Shown here: positions 1 to 7,100 of the stretch, one piece after another
How the letters are laid out: each line of letters opens with the position of its first letter
How positions within the stretch are numbered: the first letter of the stretch is position 1
Assembly (NCBI GenBank): GCA_014879445.1
Contig: JACSSC010000034.1
Location: 1 to 64,000 of the forward strand
From: Candidatus Competibacteraceae bacterium
Lineage (GTDB): Bacteria; Bacteroidota; Bacteroidia; CAIKAF01
Direction of reading: 5' to 3'
Length of the DNA: 64,000 bases
Program-made: the position numbers and the translations under genes
The notes under the pieces: generated by a model
What the model saw: only the letters and a program-made list of their open reading frames with translations
Databases searched by the model: none
Told to the model about the DNA's origin: nothing

Positions 1-134
1 CTTGCTTTTTTGTTTATGAGAAACCATTTGAAGCTCATTACAACCCTTTTTATTCTCGAAAATCAAATGAATTTTCACAAAAATAAATCCCATTTTAATC
101 TCTTAAAATGGAAATATTTATCTATTTTTGAAAA

Positions 135-162
135 TCTAATAACAAAAATATAGGTTATTAGA
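135..162. repeat. 9-bp perfect inverted repeat upstream of the Fic cassette
   Basis: Arms TCTAATAAC (135-143) and GTTATTAGA (154-162) are exact reverse complements around a 10-base AT-rich spacer. The repeat lies just before the proposed cassette boundary at 172/173. It may be part of the attachment site of a neighbouring cassette or a small hairpin. Function is inferred from position only. Confidence 0.45.
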
Positions 163-255
163 CGAATTGACGTTATAAGCCATTTTAAAACGACAGAAAC
201 AAACGATTTGACCTAAATATTTTGTAAATTTGGAAAGCATTTAAGACTGAAAATT

Positions 256-477
256 ATGTTCAACACAATAGAAATAGACAGAAGCAATCTGACCATAATG
301 GGAGTTAAGTTTTCGGACTTGAAAACCTTAGAAAGCACTGCAAACGCCTTGGGGAGCAATATGTTTGAAGGATTTAAACCGACACCAAAAGGAATTGAAA
401 TCATTAGGGACTATGTGACAGGAAAAATATCACTAACAGAACTTGTGGCATTTGCCAAACAAAAAGCCTATGTCTAA
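256..477 (+). CDS. VbhA-type antitoxin of a Fic toxin
   Basis: A 73-residue protein that should bind and inhibit the Fic protein encoded directly downstream. Residues 34-39 read SNMFEG and match the inhibitory motif (S/T)xxxE(G/N) of class I Fic antitoxins, whose glutamate blocks productive ATP binding in the toxin (established for VbhA/VbhT). The following segment TPKGIEIIRDYVTGKIS matches the helical end of the antitoxin VbhA domain. Its stop overlaps the toxin start by 8 bp (ATGTCTAA), which suggests translational coupling. The ATG at 256 is the first in frame; a shorter form from Met15 would still keep the motif. No DNA-binding domain is visible, so autoregulation is not evident. Confidence 0.83.
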   Translation: MFNTIEIDRSNLTIMGVKFSDLKTLESTANALGSNMFEGFKPTPKGIEIIRDYVTGKISLTELVAFAKQKAYV

Positions 478-1078
478 TTCCTACAAATACATAGACCCTG
501 ACTTCACCTACACAGACCCGAAGACAGGACTTTTAAGAAATTTACAAGACATAACTGACCCCGATGTATTGCTCTTTGTTGAGAGTGGTGCGGTAACCAA
601 ACGACTTCAAGAACTTTACAAAAACCCTATAAAAATCAAGGGTATTGACAGCCTTTTTGAAATTCACAGACATTTATTTCAAGACATTTACGTTTGGGCA
701 GGTAAAAAGCGGACAGTTGAAATTAGCAAAGACGGCAAACAGTTCTTCCCTACTTCACACTTTGACAACGCTTTTAGATACATTGACCAAATAATTGCGG
801 AATTCAAGAAAATTCCGAAAGACAACAAAAAACTTTTAGCCGAGAAGTTGGCAGAAATTTTAGATAACGTCAACTATTTACACCCATTCAGAGAAGGAAA
901 CGGACGAACACAAAGAGAGTTTTTAAGACTGTTGGCATTAGAAAAAGGTTTGACACTTAATCTCAACCCGCCAGACAACAAAAGTGTTTACGAACGATAT
1001 ATGAAAGGTACAATTGAAAGTGACGTTACGACTTTGACAGAATTAATTTTTGAACTAATTGACACGAATGACAGATAG
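470..1078 (+). CDS. Fic family toxin (predicted AMP transferase)
   Basis: Fic enzymes transfer AMP, or another phosphate-containing group, from a nucleotide to a target protein hydroxyl. Counting from the ATG at 470 (202 residues), the active-site motif HPFREGNGRTQREF lies at about 138-151 with the catalytic His at 138. The flap that positions the target, SKDGKQFFPTSHF, lies near 86-98. Every hallmark residue of HxFx(D/E)GNGRxxR is present, so the enzyme looks intact. An upstream in-frame start at 443 would add nine unrelated residues inside the antitoxin gene. The ATG at 470 is preferred because it gives the usual 8-bp overlap and a normal Fic N-terminus. Class I Fic toxins of this size often modify DNA gyrase or topoisomerase IV; the target here is unknown. 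Confidence 0.9.
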   Translation: MSNSYKYIDPDFTYTDPKTGLLRNLQDITDPDVLLFVESGAVTKRLQELYKNPIKIKGIDSLFEIHRHLFQDIYVWAGKKRTVEISKDGKQFFPTSHFDNAFRYIDQIIAEFKKIPKDNKKLLAEKLAEILDNVNYLHPFREGNGRTQREFLRLLALEKGLTLNLNPPDNKSVYERYMKGTIESDVTTLTELIFELIDTNDR

Positions 1079-1084
1079 AAAAAC

Positions 1085-1213
1085 GGCTTATAACAGGCGT
1101 TTGGCTCAATGGCGGGTGACGTGGTTAATTGAACATCCTACCTCGCATCAAATTTTGTGGTGTATTGACAGTTTTGTGCTCCGAAATCCGCCACTGCGCC
1201 AAGCGCCAAAACG
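1085..1213 (+). repeat. attC-like imperfect inverted repeat after the Fic gene
   Basis: The left arm (1085-1116, starting GGCTTATAACAGGCG) and right arm (1188-1213, ending AGCGCCAAAACG) can pair: 17 of 20 positions match between 1096-1115 and the complement of 1188-1207, and one of the remaining three is a G-T wobble. About 70 bases lie between the arms. The design (R'' box ending in AAC, two inner boxes with an unpaired stretch, terminal AACG) is that of an integron attC recombination site. It lacks the T-run of a Rho-independent terminator. Bases 1214-1352 after it hold no gene that I can see and may be the start of a second, truncated cassette. Confidence 0.6.
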
Positions 1214-1352
1214 TAAGCAAGCCTATTAGACGACACAACAACCATCAACAAGAAGATAAAACCATCGACCATTGACATCCTGACCAGACTTTTCATACGA
1301 CCTTAATTCGGCAGACAATTTCGCTGTAACTCGACACAGACAAGCAGACCAA

Positions 1353-1562
1353 TGACTTGTCCTGAAATAGGTTGACAGAAATGTTAACTTAATTTCGCAC
1401 AAAATGAGTCAAAAAAGAAAAACAAAAGAGGAAATTGTTGCCGAATATTTGACAGGCAACTACACCTATCGTGAACTTGGCTTGAAATATGATATTCCAT
1501 TTCGCAGTATTTGCGATTGGGTTTTGGAATATTGACTTGTCCTGAAATAGGTTGACAGAAAT
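1353..1562 (+). mobile_element. IS3-like insertion sequence remnant bounded by 30-bp direct repeats
   Basis: An identical 30-base sequence beginning TGACTTGTCCTGAAATAGG occurs at 1353-1382 and again at 1533-1562 in the same orientation, exactly 180 bases apart. Between the copies is the start of an IS3/IS911-type transposase frame (1404-1535). Ends of this kind are normally inverted at the two termini of an IS; two direct copies suggest a left end plus 150 bases of one element joined to the left end of another, or a deletion. No transposase catalytic domain remains, so the element cannot move on its own. Confidence 0.6.
1404..1535 (+). pseudogene. Truncated IS3-type transposase OrfA, N-terminal HTH only
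   Basis: The frame encodes 43 residues, starting MSQKRKTKEEIVAEYLTG and continuing through a helix-turn-helix (YRELGLKYDIPFRSICDW), which is typical of the small OrfA protein of IS3-family elements. The intact OrfA is usually about 90-120 residues. Here it stops at a TGA formed by the first three bases of the second 30-bp repeat, so the truncation coincides exactly with the repeat junction. It may still encode a short DNA-binding peptide but is most likely dead. Confidence 0.6.
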
Positions 1563-1886
1563 TTTTCCTTTCCCCTCTTTTTTTATTTTTTCAGCAGACA
1601 ATCAACCTACTCCAGCAGATACCGACAGAGTCACTGCCACTAACCCGGGTTTTGAGTCGAACTGAATTTACTTCTTTTCATATTTACAGTTTAAAATTAA
1701 TACTTTTTTTCTACTTTTAAACCTTACTTATTGAGGGGGCGCTTACAACAACAAGCTTACTCAAATGGATAAAATATGACAAAAACCAGGCAAACGAGCA
1801 AATCCTAATAGCCGATTTTTTCACTAAATTGCATCCCTTTTAATGGTGTACGCATCTAGAACTCAATATAACAAAAATTTCTACTT
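1563..1886. other. Intergenic region without a recognisable gene
   Basis: This stretch separates the IS remnant from the first chromosomal gene. It is AT-rich with several T-runs and one 10-bp palindrome AACCCGGGTT near 1643. I find no credible ORF, tRNA or terminator. The promoter of the gene at 1887 should lie here, but no good TAnnTTTG box was found. Confidence 0.5.
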
Positions 1887-4568
1887 ATGAAAAAACCAAT
1901 CCGACTCTTAATTGCCCTATCCCTTTTAATTTCTCACCAATTTTCGTTTGCTCAAGTAACAGAGTGGGTACGTACGGAAGCGGCTGGGTTCGGTATTAGT
2001 CAATGTACCGACCAATTCAACTATGTTTATTCTGTTGGGCAATATGTAGGTTCTGTCCAAGTTGGATCGAATTCCTTTACTAGTGCTGGGCTTCAAGATA
2101 TCGCCGTTACTAAAATGGACCCAAATGGAACCATTTTGTGGGCGATAAGTATGGGTGGTTCCAATGGTGAGTTTTCAAAAGACATGGTTTATGATGGATT
2201 AGGAGGCGTTTGGGTTTGTGGGCAATTTTCAGGTACAATGCAGGCCGGAAATTTAACTATCAATTCAGCAGGTGGAATAGATGGGTTTTTAATAAAAATT
2301 GATGCCGCTACTGGACAGGTTGTTTTTGCTCAAAATCTTGGCTCAACCCAAGATGATGACGCACTTGCTTTAAAATCTGATCAATCTGGGCATATCTATC
2401 TAGCTGGTTTCTTTCGAAACGCAATTACGTTAGGCGGATACCCCTTGATTGGACAGGGCTCTATGGATACATATTTATACAAGTTGGATTTTTTAGGAAA
2501 TGTTCTCTGGGGAACCGGCGTCTATGGTACAGGAATTGAAACAATGTGGAGCTTAGCTATTGACAATTTGGGTAATAGTTATATAGCAGGTCATCACAAC
2601 TCCGCAACCTCTACATTTGGAACAACACAACATTCCATTCCCAACCCGAATAAGTATATCGTCAAATTTGATGCTTTGGGTAATTCTGTTTGGGTGGCAT
2701 CCGCCATTTTTAATGGCGAAATAGATGGTATTACTGTAGATGATTTCGGAAATGTGTATTATACTGGCAATTTTGACACACAAGCTGATATGGGCACCAT
2801 AACCTTAACAGGAAACGGATTGGACGATATATTAATTGGGAAAATAGGTCCGACCGGAAACCATCTATGGGCAAAAAATATTGGAGGTACTGGGAACGAT
2901 TCAGGTATAGACATTATTTGCAACGCTTTAGGAGATTTATTTGTCCTTTGTCATGCTAATGGCATATTCAATTTTGATGGTTTTGCTATTAATGCGGGGG
3001 CCTCTAATAAAATTGTAGTAGCAAAATTAGATGGATCCGGAACAGCGCAATGGGCAATACAATCTCAAGGGGCGTCCTTTCATTCCAGTTCTCAAATCAC
3101 ACAATCCATTACAGATGAAATATATGTTACGGGATACGGGTCAGGGGCTTTTAACATAGGAGGACAAAGCTCAACTTTAACTGGAACTTATATCGCCAAA
3201 ATATACGATAATGCCAACCACATAGAAGGAACCGTTTTCAACGATTTGAACAGTGATGGGATTTGGGACACCGGAGAGAATGGCCTGCCAAATGTCATTG
3301 TTGAGCTAAATAATCAATTTTTTGTTTGCCCTTCAAACGCCTTAGGACTGTACAATCTATATTGTGGCCCGGGCAACCAAACTGCTTCTATTCCGAATCC
3401 TCCATTATACTATACATTCTCTACCCCTTCTTCGCATACCGTAAATTTTACAGGAATGGGAAATACATCTTCTTCGAATAATTTTGGCTTGGTTGCTACT
3501 CCTAATATGAATGATTTATCCATTGACATTGTAGGTGTTTCTAATCCCAAAGTAGGGCATATCCTTGCTTATCAATTAACCTATAAAAACCAAGGCACTA
3601 CGACTCAAAATGCAACGGTTACGCTTAGCCATGACGGGCAAATCAATTTTGTTAGCTGCGCTCCTGCTTATAATGGATATACCGGAACAACATTAGAATG
3701 GAATTTAGGAACACTTAATCCTCAGCAAATGGGAACCATTACCGTTCATTTTTATATTCCTACTAGTTTAAATGTCGGAAATATCGTTTCATCCAGCTCC
3801 CTTATTTCACCCGTTGTTAATGACCAAACGAGTTATAATAATACTGCCACGATATCACAAACGATTGTAGGGCCATACGACCCCAATTATAAAATAGTAA
3901 ATATTGATACGATATTCGCATCATCCGGTGCAGAATGGTTGGATTATACTATACATTTCCAAAATATAGGATCGGATACCGCACATAACGTAATTATCGT
4001 TGACACCCTTTCACACTATTTGAATCCCGCATATTTCGAAATCATTTCACACAGTCACCCAAACCTCATTTTGAACATAAAAGATGGTTATGTTGTAGAA
4101 TTTAGATTTAATCAAATCATGCTTCCTGATAGTTCAACAGACCCTATCGGCTCCATGGGATTTGTGAAATATCGCATTCAACACATTCCCATATTACCCC
4201 TGTTCGCAACAATAGAAAATTTTGCTGATATCTATTTTGATTATGAAGAAGCCGTTAGAACAGATACAGCTACCACTTATCATGCACCCCTTGCAAGTGT
4301 TCAATCTTTGGGAAATAACAGCCCATTGTTGTTATATCCAAATCCGGCCAACCATAAAATTTATATTCAACTCCCTGAACTGATATGCAATCAAATCATC
4401 ATAAATATTTATTCTTTGAATGGCGGGCTGGTTTATAGTTGGGTAACTGGCAACAACGACGGCAAGAATATTATTGAAGTTGATATTAACCAACTTAATA
4501 ATGGCGCTTACTTTGTAGAGCTGGTAACTTCAGAAACTATCATTAGATCGAAATTGATAAAGTATTGA
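1887..4568 (+). CDS. T9SS-secreted beta-propeller (SBBP-like) repeat protein
   Basis: An 893-residue exported protein. A signal peptide covers residues 1-22 (cut after SFA). Residues about 50-440 consist of SBBP-like repeats, each with a core such as DGFLIKIDAATGQVV or DILIGKIGPTGNHLWAKNIGG, expected to fold as beta-propeller blades. A SdrD/Cna-B-like domain follows (GTVFNDLNSDGIWDTGE, about 447-463), then a DUF11/cleaved-adhesin-like beta domain (about 535-790). A type A sorting domain ends the protein (LLYPNPANHKIYIQ to RSKLIKY), which directs export through T9SS and surface attachment. No catalytic residues are apparent. A role in surface adhesion or display is inferred. It stands alone downstream of the accessory region. 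Confidence 0.82.
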   Translation: MKKPIRLLIALSLLISHQFSFAQVTEWVRTEAAGFGISQCTDQFNYVYSVGQYVGSVQVGSNSFTSAGLQDIAVTKMDPNGTILWAISMGGSNGEFSKDMVYDGLGGVWVCGQFSGTMQAGNLTINSAGGIDGFLIKIDAATGQVVFAQNLGSTQDDDALALKSDQSGHIYLAGFFRNAITLGGYPLIGQGSMDTYLYKLDFLGNVLWGTGVYGTGIETMWSLAIDNLGNSYIAGHHNSATSTFGTTQHSIPNPNKYIVKFDALGNSVWVASAIFNGEIDGITVDDFGNVYYTGNFDTQADMGTITLTGNGLDDILIGKIGPTGNHLWAKNIGGTGNDSGIDIICNALGDLFVLCHANGIFNFDGFAINAGASNKIVVAKLDGSGTAQWAIQSQGASFHSSSQITQSITDEIYVTGYGSGAFNIGGQSSTLTGTYIAKIYDNANHIEGTVFNDLNSDGIWDTGENGLPNVIVELNNQFFVCPSNALGLYNLYCGPGNQTASIPNPPLYYTFSTPSSHTVNFTGMGNTSSSNNFGLVATPNMNDLSIDIVGVSNPKVGHILAYQLTYKNQGTTTQNATVTLSHDGQINFVSCAPAYNGYTGTTLEWNLGTLNPQQMGTITVHFYIPTSLNVGNIVSSSSLISPVVNDQTSYNNTATISQTIVGPYDPNYKIVNIDTIFASSGAEWLDYTIHFQNIGSDTAHNVIIVDTLSHYLNPAYFEIISHSHPNLILNIKDGYVVEFRFNQIMLPDSSTDPIGSMGFVKYRIQHIPILPLFATIENFADIYFDYEEAVRTDTATTYHAPLASVQSLGNNSPLLLYPNPANHKIYIQLPELICNQIIINIYSLNGGLVYSWVTGNNDGKNIIEVDINQLNNGAYFVELVTSETIIRSKLIKY

Positions 4569-4742
4569 TTAATCAATTATTTCTATATAATCAGGGGCTG
4601 CTCAAACTTAAATAATTGTAGGTAGCATAGGGCTCACGTCATTCAAGACAAGCGTTTGATGCTCCATGTTTTCAGATACTATCATCCAATATTTTATTTC
4701 TTCTCAAATCATCAATTTGACACAGATAATCACTTTATGGTT

Positions 4743-5579
4743 TCATTTGCCATAGTCAAACCATTGCAACACATTTCCTTCTTGACTATATTCAACCCAA
4801 ATACCCTGCTGCTCGCCATTTATATAATTGCCTTCCATAAGTGTTTTCCCGTTTGAGTAATAATATCTGCAAACACCATGCAACACTCCATTCGTTATTT
4901 CAACGGTTCTCAATAAACTTCCGTTTTGCCTATACAAATTCAATACCCCGTTTCCATTTTTGAAATTTCCTTTTTTAAGCGCCTTCCCATCAATACTGTA
5001 TAGCCCTTTAACATTCCATAATAAATTGTTTTTATATTCCAATTCTGCCATCAGCCGTCCCTTATCCCAGGTTTTCCCAACATATTTGTCTGACTTAATA
5101 TCATAATAATGATAAACCGGGCCGGAAATATTTCCCTTTTCGATGATCATCCAAACATGTACATATCCGCTTGAGTAGTGTATTATATAATTACCCTGAT
5201 ACTTTCCTTTACTAATAAACCCTTCAAATACGGTACGATTTAAGCTGTCAATGCAATTGAATGTTGACATTTTTATTATATTACAAGGGGCTTCACCTGG
5301 CACAAATACTGTATTATAATCAACCATACAGTTGGTGCTGTCTTGTGCATTAACGCTATGTAAGATTTTGCAATTGCGCTTCGTTAGCGGATAAATGTTT
5401 TCTATGCTGTCAAACATCAATGATGTTCGTAAACTATCATGAATAATGACTGGTTCATGAAAAAGATAGGTTTGCGAGATAGCATCTTTGCACAATAAAC
5501 CCGAAACAATATTCGCCACGATAAAACCAAATATTGACGTACTAATTTTGTTATGAAGAAACGACAAACTCAAGTACAT
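4743..5579 (-). CDS. MORN-like (YwqK-type) repeat protein, exported
   Basis: A 278-residue protein with a hydrophobic N-terminal segment (about residues 12-35) that could be a signal peptide or anchor. The second half carries MORN-2-like repeats, for example GKALKKGNFKNGNGVLNLY, GVCRYYYSNGKTLMEGNYI and NGEQQGIWVEYSQEGNVL. Such repeats are widespread in Bacteroidota and are often annotated as YwqK-family antitoxins without experimental support; I would not infer an antitoxin role. It lies 10 bp after the hydrolase gene, so the two are probably cotranscribed. Substrate or partner is unknown. Confidence 0.7.
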   Translation of the reverse strand: MYLSLSFLHNKISTSIFGFIVANIVSGLLCKDAISQTYLFHEPVIIHDSLRTSLMFDSIENIYPLTKRNCKILHSVNAQDSTNCMVDYNTVFVPGEAPCNIIKMSTFNCIDSLNRTVFEGFISKGKYQGNYIIHYSSGYVHVWMIIEKGNISGPVYHYYDIKSDKYVGKTWDKGRLMAELEYKNNLLWNVKGLYSIDGKALKKGNFKNGNGVLNLYRQNGSLLRTVEITNGVLHGVCRYYYSNGKTLMEGNYINGEQQGIWVEYSQEGNVLQWFDYGK

Positions 5580-5589
5580 AAATGGCTAG

Positions 5590-6549
5590 TTATGGTTTGA
5601 TAATATTTACAATCTCTGAAATTAATCTAGACGAAATGGGTTTTTGAGGGTCGCCATATGTGCTAATGTTTTCACCCATGTTGACTTTATTGTCGAGCTC
5701 TTTGAGCACATGATTAAGGTTGGAGATAACCGACAGTTTGCTGTTGAGGTTGCAGAGTGATAAGCGCTCCCCATCCCAAACCTTGACCTGCAAATCAGCA
5801 TCGCCCTGAATAACCAAAACGGGTATATTGAGTCGCCGTATTTCTTCGCAAGGATCATAAGCAAACCAACTTATTAAATAGGGCTGAACGCTTGTTCTAA
5901 AGAGCGGATTGAGTATGGTGCTAATGGTTGTAACCTGTACGCCTTTGTCCAAACTATCAAGGATACGATATGCTTCATCACGAATAGTTTCGGGTTGTTG
6001 AGCTAGCTGCGTGCGCAACAAATTAGATGCCCTTTGTCCGGGTCCGGCCAACGATACAAATCCATCAGCTTGGCTCCGATGAGCGGCCAACATGCCTATC
6101 AACGAGCCCTCGCTATGCCCAATCACCCAAACACGGTTGTGTATTTTCTGTTTTTTCATCCATTTTAAACAGGCCTCTGCGTCCCATACCATTTGATCGA
6201 ATGTGAGTTTGCTTTCATCCGTGAGCATTTTGGCGCTTTTTCCTAATCCTCGTTTGTCAAATCTTAGTGTGGCAATTTTATGTTCAGCCAGTGCTACTGC
6301 CAGCATTTTTAGTGCGTTGTTTTCTCCTGCCAATATATTATTTCCATTGCGATCGGTAGGGCCGGATCCAGCAATAATTAATGCAATAGGCGTTTGTGAA
6401 ACTTGGCTCGGTAAGCAATAGCTTCCGTACAAATACCCTCCATTGGTTTTGATTCGAACCTCCTTTTCGGAAAAGCTTTGAGCAACTCCACCCGAATAGT
6501 GAGCCAATAGCACCCAAAGCAATAGCCATAAAAAACGTACAGAATTCAT
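5590..6549 (-). CDS. Secreted alpha/beta hydrolase (S33-like)
   Basis: A 319-residue alpha/beta hydrolase with a signal peptide ending near GGVAQ. The nucleophile elbow GHSEGS lies near residues 144-149 with Ser at 146. The oxyanion region GSGPTDRNGN lies near 62-71, a likely catalytic Asp is in QGDADLQV, and the His is in NLNHVLKEL. This arrangement matches the prolyl-oligopeptidase/serine aminopeptidase-like esterases common in Bacteroidota. The natural ester or amide substrate cannot be deduced. The start is placed at ATG 6549 rather than TTG 6558, because the upstream TTG is part of a TATTTTTG -7 promoter box. The MORN-like gene follows at 10 bp. Confidence 0.82.
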   Translation of the reverse strand: MNSVRFLWLLLWVLLAHYSGGVAQSFSEKEVRIKTNGGYLYGSYCLPSQVSQTPIALIIAGSGPTDRNGNNILAGENNALKMLAVALAEHKIATLRFDKRGLGKSAKMLTDESKLTFDQMVWDAEACLKWMKKQKIHNRVWVIGHSEGSLIGMLAAHRSQADGFVSLAGPGQRASNLLRTQLAQQPETIRDEAYRILDSLDKGVQVTTISTILNPLFRTSVQPYLISWFAYDPCEEIRRLNIPVLVIQGDADLQVKVWDGERLSLCNLNSKLSVISNLNHVLKELDNKVNMGENISTYGDPQKPISSRLISEIVNIIKP

Positions 6550-6555
6550 ATCTAA

Positions 6556-6563
6556 CAAAAATA
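6556..6563 (-). promoter_or_regulatory. -7 promoter box TATTTTTG of the hydrolase operon
   Basis: On the minus strand the sequence reads TATTTTTG-TTAGAT-ATG. It is an exact match to the Bacteroidota -7 consensus TAnnTTTG with only six bases before the start codon, so the transcript would begin at or next to the ATG. Confidence 0.6.
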
Positions 6564-6616
6564 CAAAAATCAGCTATAGCATTATTGATTTTTTTTACCT
6601 TGCTAAAAAAAATGTC

Positions 6617-7096
6617 ATGCGTTTTTTATTCATGCTTGTTTGTATAGGACTATCAGGAAGCTCGATAGCCCAGTCGCTCTCTCCTTTTGTTGTGGCCTCT
6701 GCAGGCATACATCAGCATGCTTCTGGCGTTAATCTTGCTTATACCATCGGGGAGCCGATTACCTTTACTTTTGCGCAGGCAGGTCCTAATCCATCATTGT
6801 CGCAGGGCTTTCATCAACCTGATAAAACATCAGGCATGTGGATTGATGAAGAAACCCCTATGACCATTCATGTATATCCAAACCCTACATTACATCATGT
6901 TTGGGTAGAATGGACAGACCATTCAGACGTTGAATTATGTCTCTTCGATATGCAAGGCAGACATATTTGGAAAGGAACAACAAGTGGCGTGAATTATATG
7001 CTCGATTTGAGTGGACTATCCTCCGGATTTTATCAACTTCAATTAACCATTTACGGAAAAGCAACAAAACACGTATTTACTTTATTGAAAAACTAA
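6617..7096 (+). CDS. Small T9SS sorting-domain protein
   Basis: A 159-residue exported protein: signal peptide (residues about 1-18, cut after SIA), a short N-terminal domain with SPFVVASAGIHQHA and LAYTIGEP, then a type A T9SS sorting domain from about residue 80 (IHVYPNPTLHHVWVEW to KHVFTLLKN). The IGEP-type N-terminal segment recurs in Bacteroidota surface proteins of unknown function. The gene is 4 bp before the next gene and is probably cotranscribed with it. No enzymatic motif is present. Confidence 0.8.
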   Translation: MRFLFMLVCIGLSGSSIAQSLSPFVVASAGIHQHASGVNLAYTIGEPITFTFAQAGPNPSLSQGFHQPDKTSGMWIDEETPMTIHVYPNPTLHHVWVEWTDHSDVELCLFDMQGRHIWKGTTSGVNYMLDLSGLSSGFYQLQLTIYGKATKHVFTLLKN

Positions 7097-7100
7097 GTGT

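Larger units (their letters stand above)
173..1213 (+). mobile_element. Integron-like gene cassette carrying a VbhA-Fic pair
   Basis: Integron cassettes run from the TTRRRY part of one R' site, through the gene, to the G of the R' site at the end of their own attC. Here the left edge reads ACG|TTATAAGCC (cut after 172), and the right edge reads AACG|TAAGC (cut after 1213). The left sequence GTTATAAGCC (172-181) is the exact reverse complement of GGCTTATAAC (1085-1094), which opens the attC-like repeat after the Fic gene. This is what circularisation of the cassette would require: the attC arms pair fully only when cassette start and end are joined. No integrase gene is in the window. The reading is inference from symmetry and from the known cassette habit of toxin-antitoxin pairs. 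Confidence 0.55.

Noticed and set aside
443-1078. Longer Fic frame starting inside the antitoxin gene.
   Set aside because: It adds nine non-conserved residues and removes the usual short overlap; ATG 470 is better.
1085-1213. Inverted repeat considered as the fic transcription terminator.
   Set aside because: The arms are 70 bases apart, there is no T-run, and the arms match the cassette edge instead.
1353-1562. Direct repeats considered as a CRISPR-like array.
   Set aside because: Only two copies, with a 150-bp interval that encodes a transposase fragment.
4743-5579. MORN-like protein as a toxin-antitoxin component (YwqK antitoxin).
   Set aside because: The family label has no support in context; no toxin gene adjoins it.
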